Program-made: the position numbers and the translations under genes
In this document: one piece after another, positions 1 through 10,790 of the stretch
Layout of the letters: each line of letters starts with the position of its first letter
How positions within the stretch are numbered: the stretch's first letter is position 1
Assembly: GCA_027596075.1 (NCBI GenBank)
Contig: JADGJC010000476.1
Coordinates: forward strand, 1-21,090
DNA from: Rhizophlyctis rosea
Taxonomy: Eukaryota; Chytridiomycota; Chytridiomycetes; Rhizophlyctidales; Rhizophlyctidaceae
Length of the DNA: 21,090 bases
Reading direction: 5' to 3'
The notes under the pieces: model-generated
The model's database searches: none
What the model was told of the DNA's origin: nothing
What the model saw: the letters and a program-made list of their open reading frames with translations, nothing else

Positions 1-1339
1 AAGTCAGAAACGATTCGAAACTAAGTGAGAACTAACAAAAGAGCCAAAGCCTAGAGGTGGACTTCTGTATATTCATTTGGATAACCAGACAAGGGGGAGT
101 CTCGTTAGCGATCGGGTTATAGTACAAAGTCCAAACTTCTCTATCCTAAGTCCAATGTTGCGTATTGGACGCGGTAAATTAATTACAATCATGCGGCGAT
201 ATTTGACCAGGGTGAAAGAATACATTGCAAGCCGGTGGCACAGCTCCGGCTAAAATATCTTCATCTGGGAACGTGAAACGCAACGTTGCAACCGTCAACT
301 TTCGAATGGCATTTTTTTTCCCTTCCTTGATTATCACCCAGATGGGAGGAGGAATTTATAAGCACAGACAGTTGTGATGCCCTCGCAACGCATGTCGTAA
401 TGACGAGGAGGGCTGAACTCACCTCAAATCGATTCCTTCCCAAAATGGCGTGGTTTGCCACAGATGCATGGTTTGGAAACCCCTGTTGATGCAGTCTCGG
501 TTCATCGCCAATCTCGTGAAATCCTAATCTTCTGTTTCTGACTCATCTCGAGATATGTGCGCAAAGGTACATCACATCAAATCAGCACGCGCTATGTGTA
601 TCAAATCCGTCTGCAATGGGGTACAGCAAGGGTTTCATCACCCACCCCACTTACCTCAAACGATGTGTCAGAGAGCACGCAAAGGCATCGAATAGAAAAT
701 CGCGACGAAACATCTTTTTCTTTTTTCCACGTTTCAATGTCGAGCCATGAAATGGATATCGCCCCGGCCTGGATCCAAATAGTCCCGACTGGTTTCTCCG
801 ACGTTGATCCAGAGGGTTTGCTAACCGAATGGTGATTTTTACACAACGGATAAGTTGGTGGTGCCCAAACTTATCAAAGGCCCAGGTACATTCTTACAGA
901 TCGAGCTTCGTTTATTTTCCCTGTCACAAAGTGACAAGAAGGTCAATGACGAATTCTCAAAACTCGAAAGATCCTCAAAATTCGTCACATTCATTTTCAG
1001 TCATTTTCCTGTGTATCTCCCCAATTCCGGAACCAGGGGCCGCCAAATCATTCCATAAAATCCCATGTTTTATTAGCAGGAAGTATGAGGAGATGAAAAG
1101 CAAGGGAAGATTATATGCCATATCCACTGGCAAAGAAATCCGGTCATGGCGTTTTACGGAATGATTGGTGACGCACGGGATGAGCATCATGTTATCCGTT
1201 GAGGGTTTTCCCTATTAACATTGCACTCATTGCTTTTGAATGAGCTACTTTGCTTCTGTTCTCGTTGCTTCTTCTATTGGCCTTATGAAAGAGTATGACG
1301 CTATCATTGCTACTCACTTTCCGAGCAGCACATCCCATT
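1..1339. other. No gene recognised
   Basis: All frames are short and none shows a domain. There is faint similarity between about 1000-1060 and 8835-8890 (shared CCTGTGT and neighbouring words), which would fit a leftward extension of the A/B duplication but is too weak to call. Confidence 0.6.
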
Positions 1340-1749
1340 CCATTCAGCATAACCACATCAACAAGGTGGCCCCCTTTACCCGCCCACATCTCAAATCCGA
1401 CAAAAAAGAGGGTAGTGGTGTTTTGGCATTTGCGATATTTGCATTGTGGTGACTATCGGACCCATTTACTCCATTTAACTCATCCGCAATCATCAACCAC
1501 GCAGTCTGTGTGCACAGAAACCAAGATCTAGGGACGGGCGGGTTGCTCCACACCGACGCTGGATGCAAAAAGGGAATGAGGTATTATCAGTTTGGCACGC
1601 ACTATCCAGTGCGCATAAGCACTCGAGTAGTGCATATATTTATGAGACTTAATAACAAACAACCCACACAGTCGTCACAGTCTGTGGTGAAATCAAGAAC
1701 CCATTGATCCTCACGAATTTTCAAGCGAAAGGGAGAAATCAATGCCCCG

Positions 1750-2303
1750 CAAAGGTTCCTTGGTGCTAAATCGTGCATTGGGCAATTTGATCCCGCCCAA
1801 TCCGTACATCCACAGAGGTTGCCGACTTTTTTCGCTGCTTGAATGTACTTCATTTTGAATGCTTACAATTGTAGCAGAAAAACGTCATAGAGAAGGCGCC
1901 AAGATGTCTAGGCTGAAGCCGTTTGGACCAGCATTAGAAGGACGAATAATAGTCGACCTGCGTGCAGAGGTGGTGTTGACCAAGCGGACGAGGGTCCACC
2001 TAAACAATCATGCCCGCACTTGTAGTAAGAAGTCCGTCCTTTCCTACCGACGAACGCACCTGGAAGTGGCACTCCCAAACCCGTCCACCCCCGTGAAGGG
2101 CTGCTGCTTCACTGACCAACATACCAGCAGGAGGAACAAAAATGACAAAGAACCATCCAGGGAATTCTCAGATACCGTGCAAGGGATCTATTGGACCCCT
2201 ACGCTAAGTTTGGCCCGATTCATTCAAATGAAGGCATGAACCTTACGGCAAATGACAATCTCGCGCATCCATCAACTTCTTGAGACCATGAAAATGACCG
2301 TTC
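1750..2303 (+). repeat. Inverted segment R2, copy in A (reads on + strand)
   Basis: Aligns with the reverse complement of 9635-10095. Shared runs include CCCCGTGAAGGGCTGCT, AGTCCGTCCTTTC-like, CATCCAG-GAAT, GACCATACCA-like words, CTCGCGCATCCATC and CTTCTTGAGACCAT. Within the right 200 bp identity is about 75-80% by eye. The + frame includes KEPSREFSDTVQG and WTPTLSLARFI. About 80 bases near 1905-2000 have no counterpart in the other copy. Confidence 0.8.
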
Positions 2304-2308
2304 GGTCA
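2295..2308. repeat. Short palindrome at the inversion junction
   Basis: TGACCG-TT-CGGTCA is a perfect 6-bp inverted repeat with a 2-nt loop. It sits exactly where similarity to copy B switches from inverted (left) to direct (right). In copy B the two corresponding joints both carry TGACC or its complement. Confidence 0.7.
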
Positions 2309-2832
2309 GGTATGATTACCCTCTCTTAAACAGACCAGACACGTTCCCGGATGGATGAATCAGCTTGACGGGGTTTGAACCAAATTCGGCATGCTTTCTG
2401 TCCGTTCTACGAATTCTTTTTCGTTTTCTAGATGCGTCATGGGCGTTCATCGATTGGGCGATGGAATTGATTACACCATCGCACCTTGAGACCATCCAGT
2501 TGCGTTCATTCCCCGAACGAGTTCTGATACGCCCCTCAACAGGGACTATCAAATCAATTCCAAACTATCATTTGCCGACGGACCGCGAGTTCTTTGAGCC
2601 GACAAAAAGCAAACATGGTACCTGTGACAGCATATGGAATGACGGCATAACAGATCATTGAAGTGCCGGCAATGTGGAAGGCTACAATCTAATCACGTGG
2701 CGAAGTTAGTCTTGTAAAAGATGATGTACTTCAAATGGAACAAAAAAAGAAGGGCATTGACATGGGGGATAGGGTACGACAGGCCGGGACCAACACATTC
2801 GCCGGATTGTCGATCATGGTGGAATATCCACA
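2304..2832 (-). repeat. Dispersed repeat R1, copy 1
   Basis: This stretch aligns with 10270-10790 in the same orientation. Shared words include TGATTACCCTCTC, AGACCAGACACGTTC, CGGCATGCTT, TGTCCGTTCT, GAATTCTTTTTCGTT, CTAGATGCGTCAT, AAACATGGTAC, CATATGGAATGACGGCA and TCGATCATGGTGG. Identity by eye is about 70-75%, with indels; this copy has about 45 extra bases near 2475-2520. Its minus strand reads as coding remnant, including the shared stop. Confidence 0.85.
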
Positions 2833-4092
2833 GAGTTATCAACGCAACCCACCACCCGTCCCGTCCCACCCCTTGCCGTTCACTCCATCCTAGCGCGGAA
2901 CTATCAACCCCAACTTCAACATCGTCATTTGACTTTGAATCTGGTGGAACTAATGACATGGAGATCGCTTCTGTCCAAGCCGTCCACCTCTTCATTAACT
3001 CGACACATTGTCTAACCGCTCAACGGGCGAGCGATTGAGTGGGCATCCAGTAATCCACTCTGGAATTTGACGGAACAAGGAATGTCCAGACCTCTAATCA
3101 AAGACTTATGCCGGCAAAAAAGTAGCGCAAGCAAGTACGAGGCACAGCAAAACACATTGATTTGCTCCAACTGAGAGCCGACTTCACCGGTTGGGATCCT
3201 CCCCTCAAGTCTTTGCTCTAGTGATTTATCTTGATCTGAGGGCCCCAACTGGATGATGAGAGTCCTATCTGGGACGATTAGATGCGATCCCACGATGAAG
3301 AAAGGTAGAAGACAAAAAATGAATATCCATGGACGAGGATTACGTGTCAATGCAAGGGAGGTGTTCGTTAGCGTATCACTCTATCATAGATCTATCTGAT
3401 TACATCTCGCACAGTAAACATATCTCCATGACCATGTCAGGAGGCATATCCGAATTTTAGGATCAAAAGCCGGAAAAAGGAAATAATACTCCTACAAATA
3501 TGATTGTCGCCACCCGGGATCTCGTTATCAAAATCCCTAATGCCTGACAATCATGTGTGAGTTTATACCTCAGCCAATCACATTCCAGGTGATAACCTTC
3601 ACCACCAAGACGGCAATTACGAATAATGCGGGAGAACTCAATAGATATCGAGCTGGGGTGATTGAGATGAACCCGCTCACGTGAATCAATCGGCACTCTG
3701 CAATCGCGTTCCATTCAAACAGGTTGCGTCACAAAACCCATAACCCAACCCCCCCGCGGACCCGCGCGGCGCCGCACACACTATGTAGTACACACACAGC
3801 TCAAATGTCAAGCCGAAAAATGAAGACTGTGAAGTGATATATATGCCCTAAGCGGAGATGCACCAATCATTACTCAGAAAATCCCTTAGGGCCGGTCAAA
3901 TCCTGTGAACGTGACGAGAACTGATGGGCCGACATTTGCACGCGCGGTCATCGAGCTGTTGAAATCTCCATTGCTGGAGGTTTCAATGGTGGTAGCAATC
4001 AATACACCGATAGTGTTGGAGATGAAATGGTGGATAGAGACCCAGAAAACCAACGTACATCCCTGATAGGGTCGTGGGACATTCATTGCCAA

Positions 4093-5487
4093 ATCCTAGC
4101 GCAAGTTAAAGTGCATGTAATACTGTACTTGCAAGAGTCAGCTACGGATGACCCACACCTTACCGACTGATATCGTTTTGTCTTACTTTGTTTCAAATAT
4201 GACAGAGTGCATGACAGTGACCATCGTTGTAAATCCGGACGAAGGCAAACTCGAAGGGCAAAACTGAAAGAAACAAAAAGACAGGAGGATTATGAAAGGA
4301 TCGGATTGCCGATGGTGCCGCATCGGAAGGGCGTACATTGGCTTGGTTGTTTATAGAAACTCATTCTCGGGACGCCATCTCATCATAGATAAGAGGTCCA
4401 TCCATAGGTTCACACACTCGCATAGCCAATTTAACCATGTCTTCACTTCAGTCTGGTGGTGCGATGTCATCCTGGTTGGACCATTTATGTAACTCCAAAA
4501 CCCGGACTCTTTTTCCGATTCCGTCTCTCAAACGCTTGAGAACAGAAAACATTGAAGTCAAGATTTCCAAAGTCTTTACTGCCTTCCCCGCTGTACCAAC
4601 CTTGCGTCCGTATCTTCTACACAGCATGTTCACGGACGGGCGCATGGGTAGTTGATTCCTGACACCTCTAAGAATATGCATCAAGATGTTGAGCGCCAGA
4701 TGCGCCTTCCAACGCAACAAAAAAAGAAGTCACCGGATTGCATATCAAAGACATTGAATGATATAAGGCGCTCATTCTAGTGTAACGTGCAATGGGACAG
4801 GCTAATATGTCAAACTCATGGTGACTCCTCGAATCATTGCGCATCTCAAAAAATGATCCGAAGAGTTGACTCGCGAAATGTGGGATTGTACCACTCCAAT
4901 GGTGCGGGACCAAACCTGCCGAACGCCTTGAGCAACCGGCATAGCTCATTACGCACCTTTGGACACATACCAAAGGGCTCGTCGACTACTCCAACCCACA
5001 ATGGGGATAGGCATCAAAGTTAGTGCGAGCCCAGGATATCCGACGATCATGACTTGCCCCGCCCTATGACGTGCGTTATCAATCGCGCCCCGAAGCCCTG
5101 CTAGCCGACGAGTCCGACAATCAACGGGTTGAATACTGAAGATGCGCTTGGACTGCATATCAGGTCCCATTGGTAACGAAAGGTCCAGAAGGAATTTATT
5201 TGCCTGAATCCCTGGCCAGCCACAGCATGCCAACGCGTCTGGCTCGGCTGAACACAAAGGGTCAAAGTTCTCACATCAATGGCTGACTAAGCAAACAGGA
5301 CCATACTACAGGTATGACCCACCATGACCACAATCTCAGCAGAACTAGCAGACAGTCGGAACGTGCAAACTGTGTGAGTAGGCGGGCATAGAAGAGCTTA
5401 CAACCCGTGGTCAACATGCACGCACATTGAAATGGAGTCACTCAATTCACAACTCTTGAGTCACTTTGATCTGCGGAAGTGAACAGA
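4093..5487. other. No gene recognised
   Basis: This stretch contains only short frames. The minus frame at 4448-4720 is rich in hydrophobic and basic residues and lies where an F-box of copy A might be expected, but I cannot see an F-box pattern in it. Confidence 0.55.
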
Positions 5488-6055
5488 TTAAATATCAGGA
5501 TCGTGATTCTTCCCTGAGCATGACCATTGTACGCAGAAAAAGGAGCCTATGACACCGGATGGCAGATACAAGACAGGTGCTTGGTTGAAGCCAATGAGCA
5601 GGACACATAACCTATGATGTCGCCCTGCCCCTGCAACTGCAACGAGATTGCTTAGCCGAGACCTCCCATGAATGGGGAGGGTGTTGCACCCTGCTACCAA
5701 ACCATACACAGCAATAGCACTCCATCTGGCGATCACCTTGCCGCAACTTCCTGCTCCGATGAGGCTTTCTCGCTTGTTTGCCCAAGAGTACACTGTACCC
5801 CAAACATCCCGCTGGTGCAAAGGGTAACAAAGAAGAGAAACAGTTGGCGTATATGCCCACCAACATTATATTTAAGAGGCACCAGCACAACCCTAAGAGT
5901 GCATATGATATTCCATGTAAACCATTCTTCTTTGTTGGTGTCCATTGCAATGAAGATGAGGTCTCGCTGGGTATTCTTGTGGATCGGGATAATCCTAGAA
6001 GGAACCTCTTCTAAACAAGTATACTTGAACGGGGCAAAGGGGGACGCATGATATT
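5488..6055 (-). pseudogene. Possible further remnant of the copy D family (weak)
   Basis: On the minus strand, DLIFIAMDTNKEEWF (about 5930-5975) lines up with MLIVVVEASKTYL of copy D, and SLIGAGSCGKVIAR (about 5725-5770) with HILEGTACNVTMM. At DNA level I see a shared CTCATC..T..TTG...TGGA pattern. The order agrees with copy D, but the spacing is about 95 bp longer and identity is low. Chance similarity is not excluded. Confidence 0.22.
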
Positions 6056-9000
6056 TCAGTATCACATGCTTTTGTTTTTGCATGACACAATACCATGTCC
6101 AGACTGAGAGGGTCTCCATGTACCCCTTTCGCCAACAACTCAGTGCATCATAACCAAACCTCCATCGTCAGAATGTACCAGCCCATGCAGTGGGCTAGAA
6201 GTGCTAAAAGAACAGTGTACCAATACCACTGACGCCAAATAAACCGGAACCAAATATGAAGTCGAGATCGGGTCTTGCGAGGACATGCGTGTACCCCTCC
6301 CATACTTAGTAACGTGAGTGCTGGTTCTCCCGTTGGATTATCGCCAGACAGTCACTTACGCTCTCGCGGCAAGTTTGAGGCAGCATTTTCGGTACGTACC
6401 AGATTGATTGTGCGGACCAACCTGAGCAAACACCCCCCTCAAAAAAATAGGCAGCAGATCTCATAACAAAAATTGGCGCGCGAACGATTCAAGTAGGGTG
6501 CCAAAAATGAACAATGGCCATACCCCGTTGAGGATGAAAGTGGACAGACTGAATGTCCATGATCGAGAAATCGGCTACATATTGCCCTAGCAGTCAAAAT
6601 ACACCGAACAAGTCCCCACCGGGCGGTGCAGTTGAATGTATCAGTCCTTCGTTGCGTCCGCAATCCGAACTACCAACGCATCCATATAACGGTCTCAAGG
6701 CACGCCGCCATCGTTTATTCTCTCTCCATGTCCTTCAACTTCGTTCCTCAAGTCGCCTGGAAAATTGTACTCAAATCAAAAACCTCGACACCAAGCAAAA
6801 TCCTTCCAATGAAGTCGTGGAGCACGGGTAGATGCATCTACCCAACTGGCACATGCTACCTCACTCATATTACGTCATCATCATCAGCACGAAGGGGCTT
6901 GGTGACTGAAATGTCCGGGCATTTGGCACGGGAGACATGTAGGAGACTCCCCGTCACTTGCAACCTTCAAAATTGCTTGTAGTAGGTCCAACTTTAAACC
7001 TACTCTTATCCACACACATCATTGCCACCGACCGTGAACTTGCTCGAATCGCCCATGCTGCGATCCGGATGGGCATCAATGGCTGTTCCCTTCTCTCGAT
7101 GCGGAACCTACTACACCACCGGAGTTTAACTGTGGATGCAGTAGACGGGGAGATGAAGGGCGCATGCTTGAGTACGGTTAGCCGTGCGTTGAAACCGTAT
7201 GAAAACCCACCGATCAACTTCTAGGTTGTTCTTTGTTTTTGTCCCGCTTTCCTGCCGTAACATTGCGCTGTTGACGAAGACGTCTGTGCTTATTGCATTA
7301 CTGTAAAAAAAATTGCATAGATGGTGCCCCCCTCGCCTGGTGAACATCAGGAACACAGCCAACTTTCCTGACAAAAGATACCAACTGCAAAAAAACACAG
7401 GCTTCCCTTTTTTTTTTCTGGGTATGTGTCTATGTTGTGTTTTCCTTTCAGGAATGAAACGTCTCCCCTTAGTAGTTGCGCCATATTAAACGAAACACCA
7501 TCTCATCTTCATGCGATTCAGAACAAGAAAAGAAAAGGAAAGGCAAAAACATGAAACTTCCAACCAGTCATTCACCTTGAGATCAAGATACCATGCCCAT
7601 TGCATCAACTTCTAATGCCCACCGCCGCAGAGTGATGGCTTCAATACGGACAGAATGCTTAGTGGAGGATCGACACATTCGAAGAAAAAGTGGGTAGAGC
7701 GAGTAGCGGAAGGAAATAATTGACTTCCTGATGTGGGGTTACCGTTTGACCTTACGCCGTGCGTTTGGGCTGGAACGGCAAAACTTCAGTGACCTCAGCC
7801 GTGGATTGAGGTTGTATCAGATGAAGCGATAAAAAAATCTTATCACCTAAACAGTGACGACAATCGACCGATGGAGAAATTGGACGCTCCCAACCGCTTG
7901 TGTCTGCGTGATGAGATGGATATGATGGGTTCTGGGTACGGTGCCTCAGCTTGAGGACTTATGAACCATGGGGAAAACACTTTTGGCCAGTGCTGGGTGG
8001 AAGTGCGGGAATTGATGACATAGATGCCGTTTTATTCTCCAGTTTGGAGGGTTAGCACGTCTGGATATACCTTCGAAGTTCTAAGACTCGGGTGTAAAGG
8101 AGATGACGGGACGGCGTTAGCTGGCGTTGATTCTTCAATATCACAACATGTCCGCACCAGGCTTACTTCCCCAATGGTGAATGGGCCCATCCATAAGTTG
8201 TTTCACCCTCCCTTTTTTTGGGGGGGTGGGAGGGGTCTCCCTCATTCGGAAACAAGTGCGAGAATCACCTTATTATCCATCTTTAAGAGGATGGTGAGAG
8301 TGCGTGAAAGTGAGAAAGCAACACATCCGTGCTGAAATGACCACTCCAAACCTGCCGGCAAAAACAAAGGTTTACTATATGCTATACAATGATTGGATCA
8401 GATAGTACGTGAGCTCAACTTCCATCCTGAGTATCCTGGTTTGCAGCCCATACTATTCAACAAGCGACTTCACTCCTGCTCTTGTTCACGTTTTCAACGG
8501 ACCTCATGAGAGGATGAAGCCACTGCCATGATGTCCACCTTTTCCCAGCGCAACCAAAGATTTGTACAGATTGCCTGCCGCCACACTTGCTGTTTTGCGA
8601 GGTTTTGGTGTACTGGCATACATGGCTGGTTTTTCTATTTTTTTTTTTTGTTTTGTTTTTGGTGTTGGCGGGGTGGGGTCACGGTGGGCTGCTTCGGCGA
8701 TCGCTGCACTATGATAAATTACTCAGTGCCAGAAGGACACTCCACAGGAAGCACGTGGGGTCAAATGATACTTACTCTGCTGTCCAGATTCTTAGCGCAC
8801 CATACTCAACAGCTTCCGGTAGTGTGAGCGGTGAACATTTCGTGGCGCTTCGAGTCTGCTTCCTGTGTGCATCGAGCCCGTGATCACAATGGACTCCTCT
8901 GCATCTTCTTTTTTGGTATCTAAAAGCAACACGTTGGCCCAAGGGAGCATAATATCACCCAACCCAGCTTTCTTGTAAACATCGTACTGATCGTGGAGTC

Positions 9001-9259
9001 TGACAGGGATCACAGCCATCGCATCCACTTCACATTTGCCCGCTCTCCGATGTCCGCAACAGTTGCGCAGCGGGTGCTGATACGAGGCTTGAGTGGCGGA
9101 AGCTGGGGTCCAAGAGCGCTTGGCTGCAATGCCGTCTCATCTATTTACAGATGGGCTTGAGAAGCAACGGTTTGCATTGCATGGTAGTCGTAGTATGGCC
9201 TCACAACCAGATCAATAATCAAAGCCTGTCACCTTCACTCACGTCTGATGCTCACACCC
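6056..9259. other. No gene recognised
   Basis: No supported coding region or RNA gene. Low-complexity spots occur: a T/G run at 8212-8237 and a T-rich run at 8634-8665. The minus frame at 8792-9028 (VIPVRLHDQYDVYKKAGLGD) has protein-like composition and might be the 3' continuation of copy B, but it matches no family I know. Confidence 0.55.
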
Positions 9260-9634
9260 AATTCAGATCCCGCAAACCACATCACCAAGCTGTTCGCTTC
9301 ACCCGCATAAACCTGAGACCGAAAAAAGAGAGTTCCGAGGCAGTTACGAATTGGGCGACTCAAAGTTTTTTTGGTGTCCACCTATCCTTCGAACTCATCC
9401 ACATCAATCGAGCAGTTCGTCGCCAAAGGTTTACCGACAGACCGTATTCCTCAATTGATGTCGGTTGCAAACAAAGGAAAGGAGGTTTTCCATTTTTGTA
9501 AAGCACTGATCAGGTGAACGCAATCGCCGGAATAGTGCATGGAACTCATAGTATTGGCTGTACGTTTCGTCGCCAAGTAGATTGGCCACCAGACATTCGT
9601 CACAGTCTCTGATGAAGAGTTGGCTGGCTGAAGG

Positions 9635-10095
9635 GTCATTTCGATGGTCTCAAGAAGTTCGATGGATGCGCGAGCCTGACGTTTTTCGTAAGGCGACGTT
9701 GTTGATTGGCTAAATCGATCCAAAACTCGGTGTAGGGGTTTAGAGCTTCCCTTGAATGATATCTGACGATTCTCTGGATGATTCTTTTTCATCTGTTTTG
9801 CCACCTATTGGTATGTCGGTCGGTGGATTAGCAGCCCTTCACGGGGACGGATGGTCGGAAGTACCGTCGCAAAAGTATGTCATTAAGAAAGGACGGACCC
9901 TACGCGAGTACCACCTGCAAATGGGGCATGATTTCTTTGAATGAATGAGTCTGGGCCTTCTTGATATGTTTCTGCCAATGCAGGCAAACGATAGTAGTTA
10001 TGCATTCATGTGGCACGTGCTGGTCTGTGCCAGGGCAGCGTAGGCACTGATACGCTTGTGTGTGGCATTTTGTTTTTAGCACCGTTAGAAACATT
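9635..10095 (-). repeat. Inverted segment R2, copy in B (reads on minus strand)
   Basis: The reverse-complement partner of 1750-2303. The coding-like minus frame gives KESSRESSDIIQG and TPTPSFGSI, aligned to the + frame of the other copy but interrupted by stops. Further left another frame reads YEKRQARASIELLETIEMT, again mirrored at 2230-2303. Confidence 0.8.
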
Positions 10096-10269
10096 CATAC
10101 TGTAGCAATTTCGGCGGCACAAAAGAAGTCCCAAATTTAAGAAAAAGCGTATTGCGGGATGGATGATCTAGTTCATGATTCACCGCCGACTACTGCTGGA
10201 GCATGGCGATAGCCCTTTTTGTGTGAATTCAGTGGTGTGAAAGTGACAATTCTTCGCTCCTCCGTGACC

Positions 10270-10790
10270 TTGATAGTCAGCTATGATTACCCTCTCCTGA
10301 TGAGACCAGACACGTTCTGGGATGGGCGATCCAGCTTCACCGGCTTTGCACCAAAATTCGGCATGCTTCCTGTCCGTTCTGCGAATTCTTTTTCGTTCTC
10401 TAGATGCGTCATAGGTGCGCATCGATTGAGCGATTGAACTGACTACCCCGACGAGTTCTGAAATGAGACCCTCTGAGGACTCTCGCATCAAGTTCCCATT
10501 CATTTTGCCAGTGGACTCCATCAATTCCCGTCTTTTGTCGGGAAAAAGTAAACATGGTACTTTGATATCATATGGAATGACGGCAGAGCAGATGCATCTG
10601 TTGATTTGCCGTTGATGGGGAGTGCTCAGCTGCGCTTCACCTCAATTGGGTGGGAAGTCCGAGTCCATCATGCAATACGTGATGATGTTAATACGGAGCA
10701 AAAAAAGGAGTGAATCAACATTGACAATTGGATACGACAGTCCGGGGACGATAGCATTTGGGATCGTCGATCATGGTGGTATGTCTGTAG
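10270..10790 (-). repeat. Dispersed repeat R1, copy 2
   Basis: The partner of 2304-2832, same orientation. The minus frame is open from 10524 to 10180 and longer than in the other copy; it includes LLFPDKRRELMES just upstream when read through. One extra T after AEF throws the frame; correcting for it gives the same ending and the same stop as copy 1. Confidence 0.85.

Larger units (their letters stand above)
1340..4092 (-). pseudogene. Decayed multi-kb coding region, copy A, with an internal inversion
   Basis: This is the partner of copy B. From 5' to 3' on the minus strand: NVPRPYQG and TLVFWVSIHHFI (4023-4085), IATTIETSSNG (about 3967-3999), a stretch at 3110-3320, the start-like ATG at 2817, GLSYPIPHVNALLFLFHLKY (about 2710-2770), the basic block DASRKRKRIRRTDRKHAEF (2382-2438), NVSGL and a TAA at 2316-2318, then MHYSSAYAHWIV (about 1600-1640), DELNG (near 1480) and LLMWLC (near 1350). 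The piece between 1750 and 2303 is reversed relative to copy B. Frames are interrupted by stops and single-base indels. The right end also resembles the segment after the F-box in copy D (DLAMNVPRP against DFAVGNLPSP). No function is assigned. Confidence 0.5.

Noticed and set aside
1859..2239. 126-residue plus-strand frame as an intact small gene
   Set aside because: Only its second half is conserved with copy B, where it is broken by stops, and it lies within an inverted piece of a decayed unit.
8212..8237. T-run/G-run as a terminator or telomeric tract
   Set aside because: No telomere repeat unit and no flanking gene; it looks like simple low complexity.
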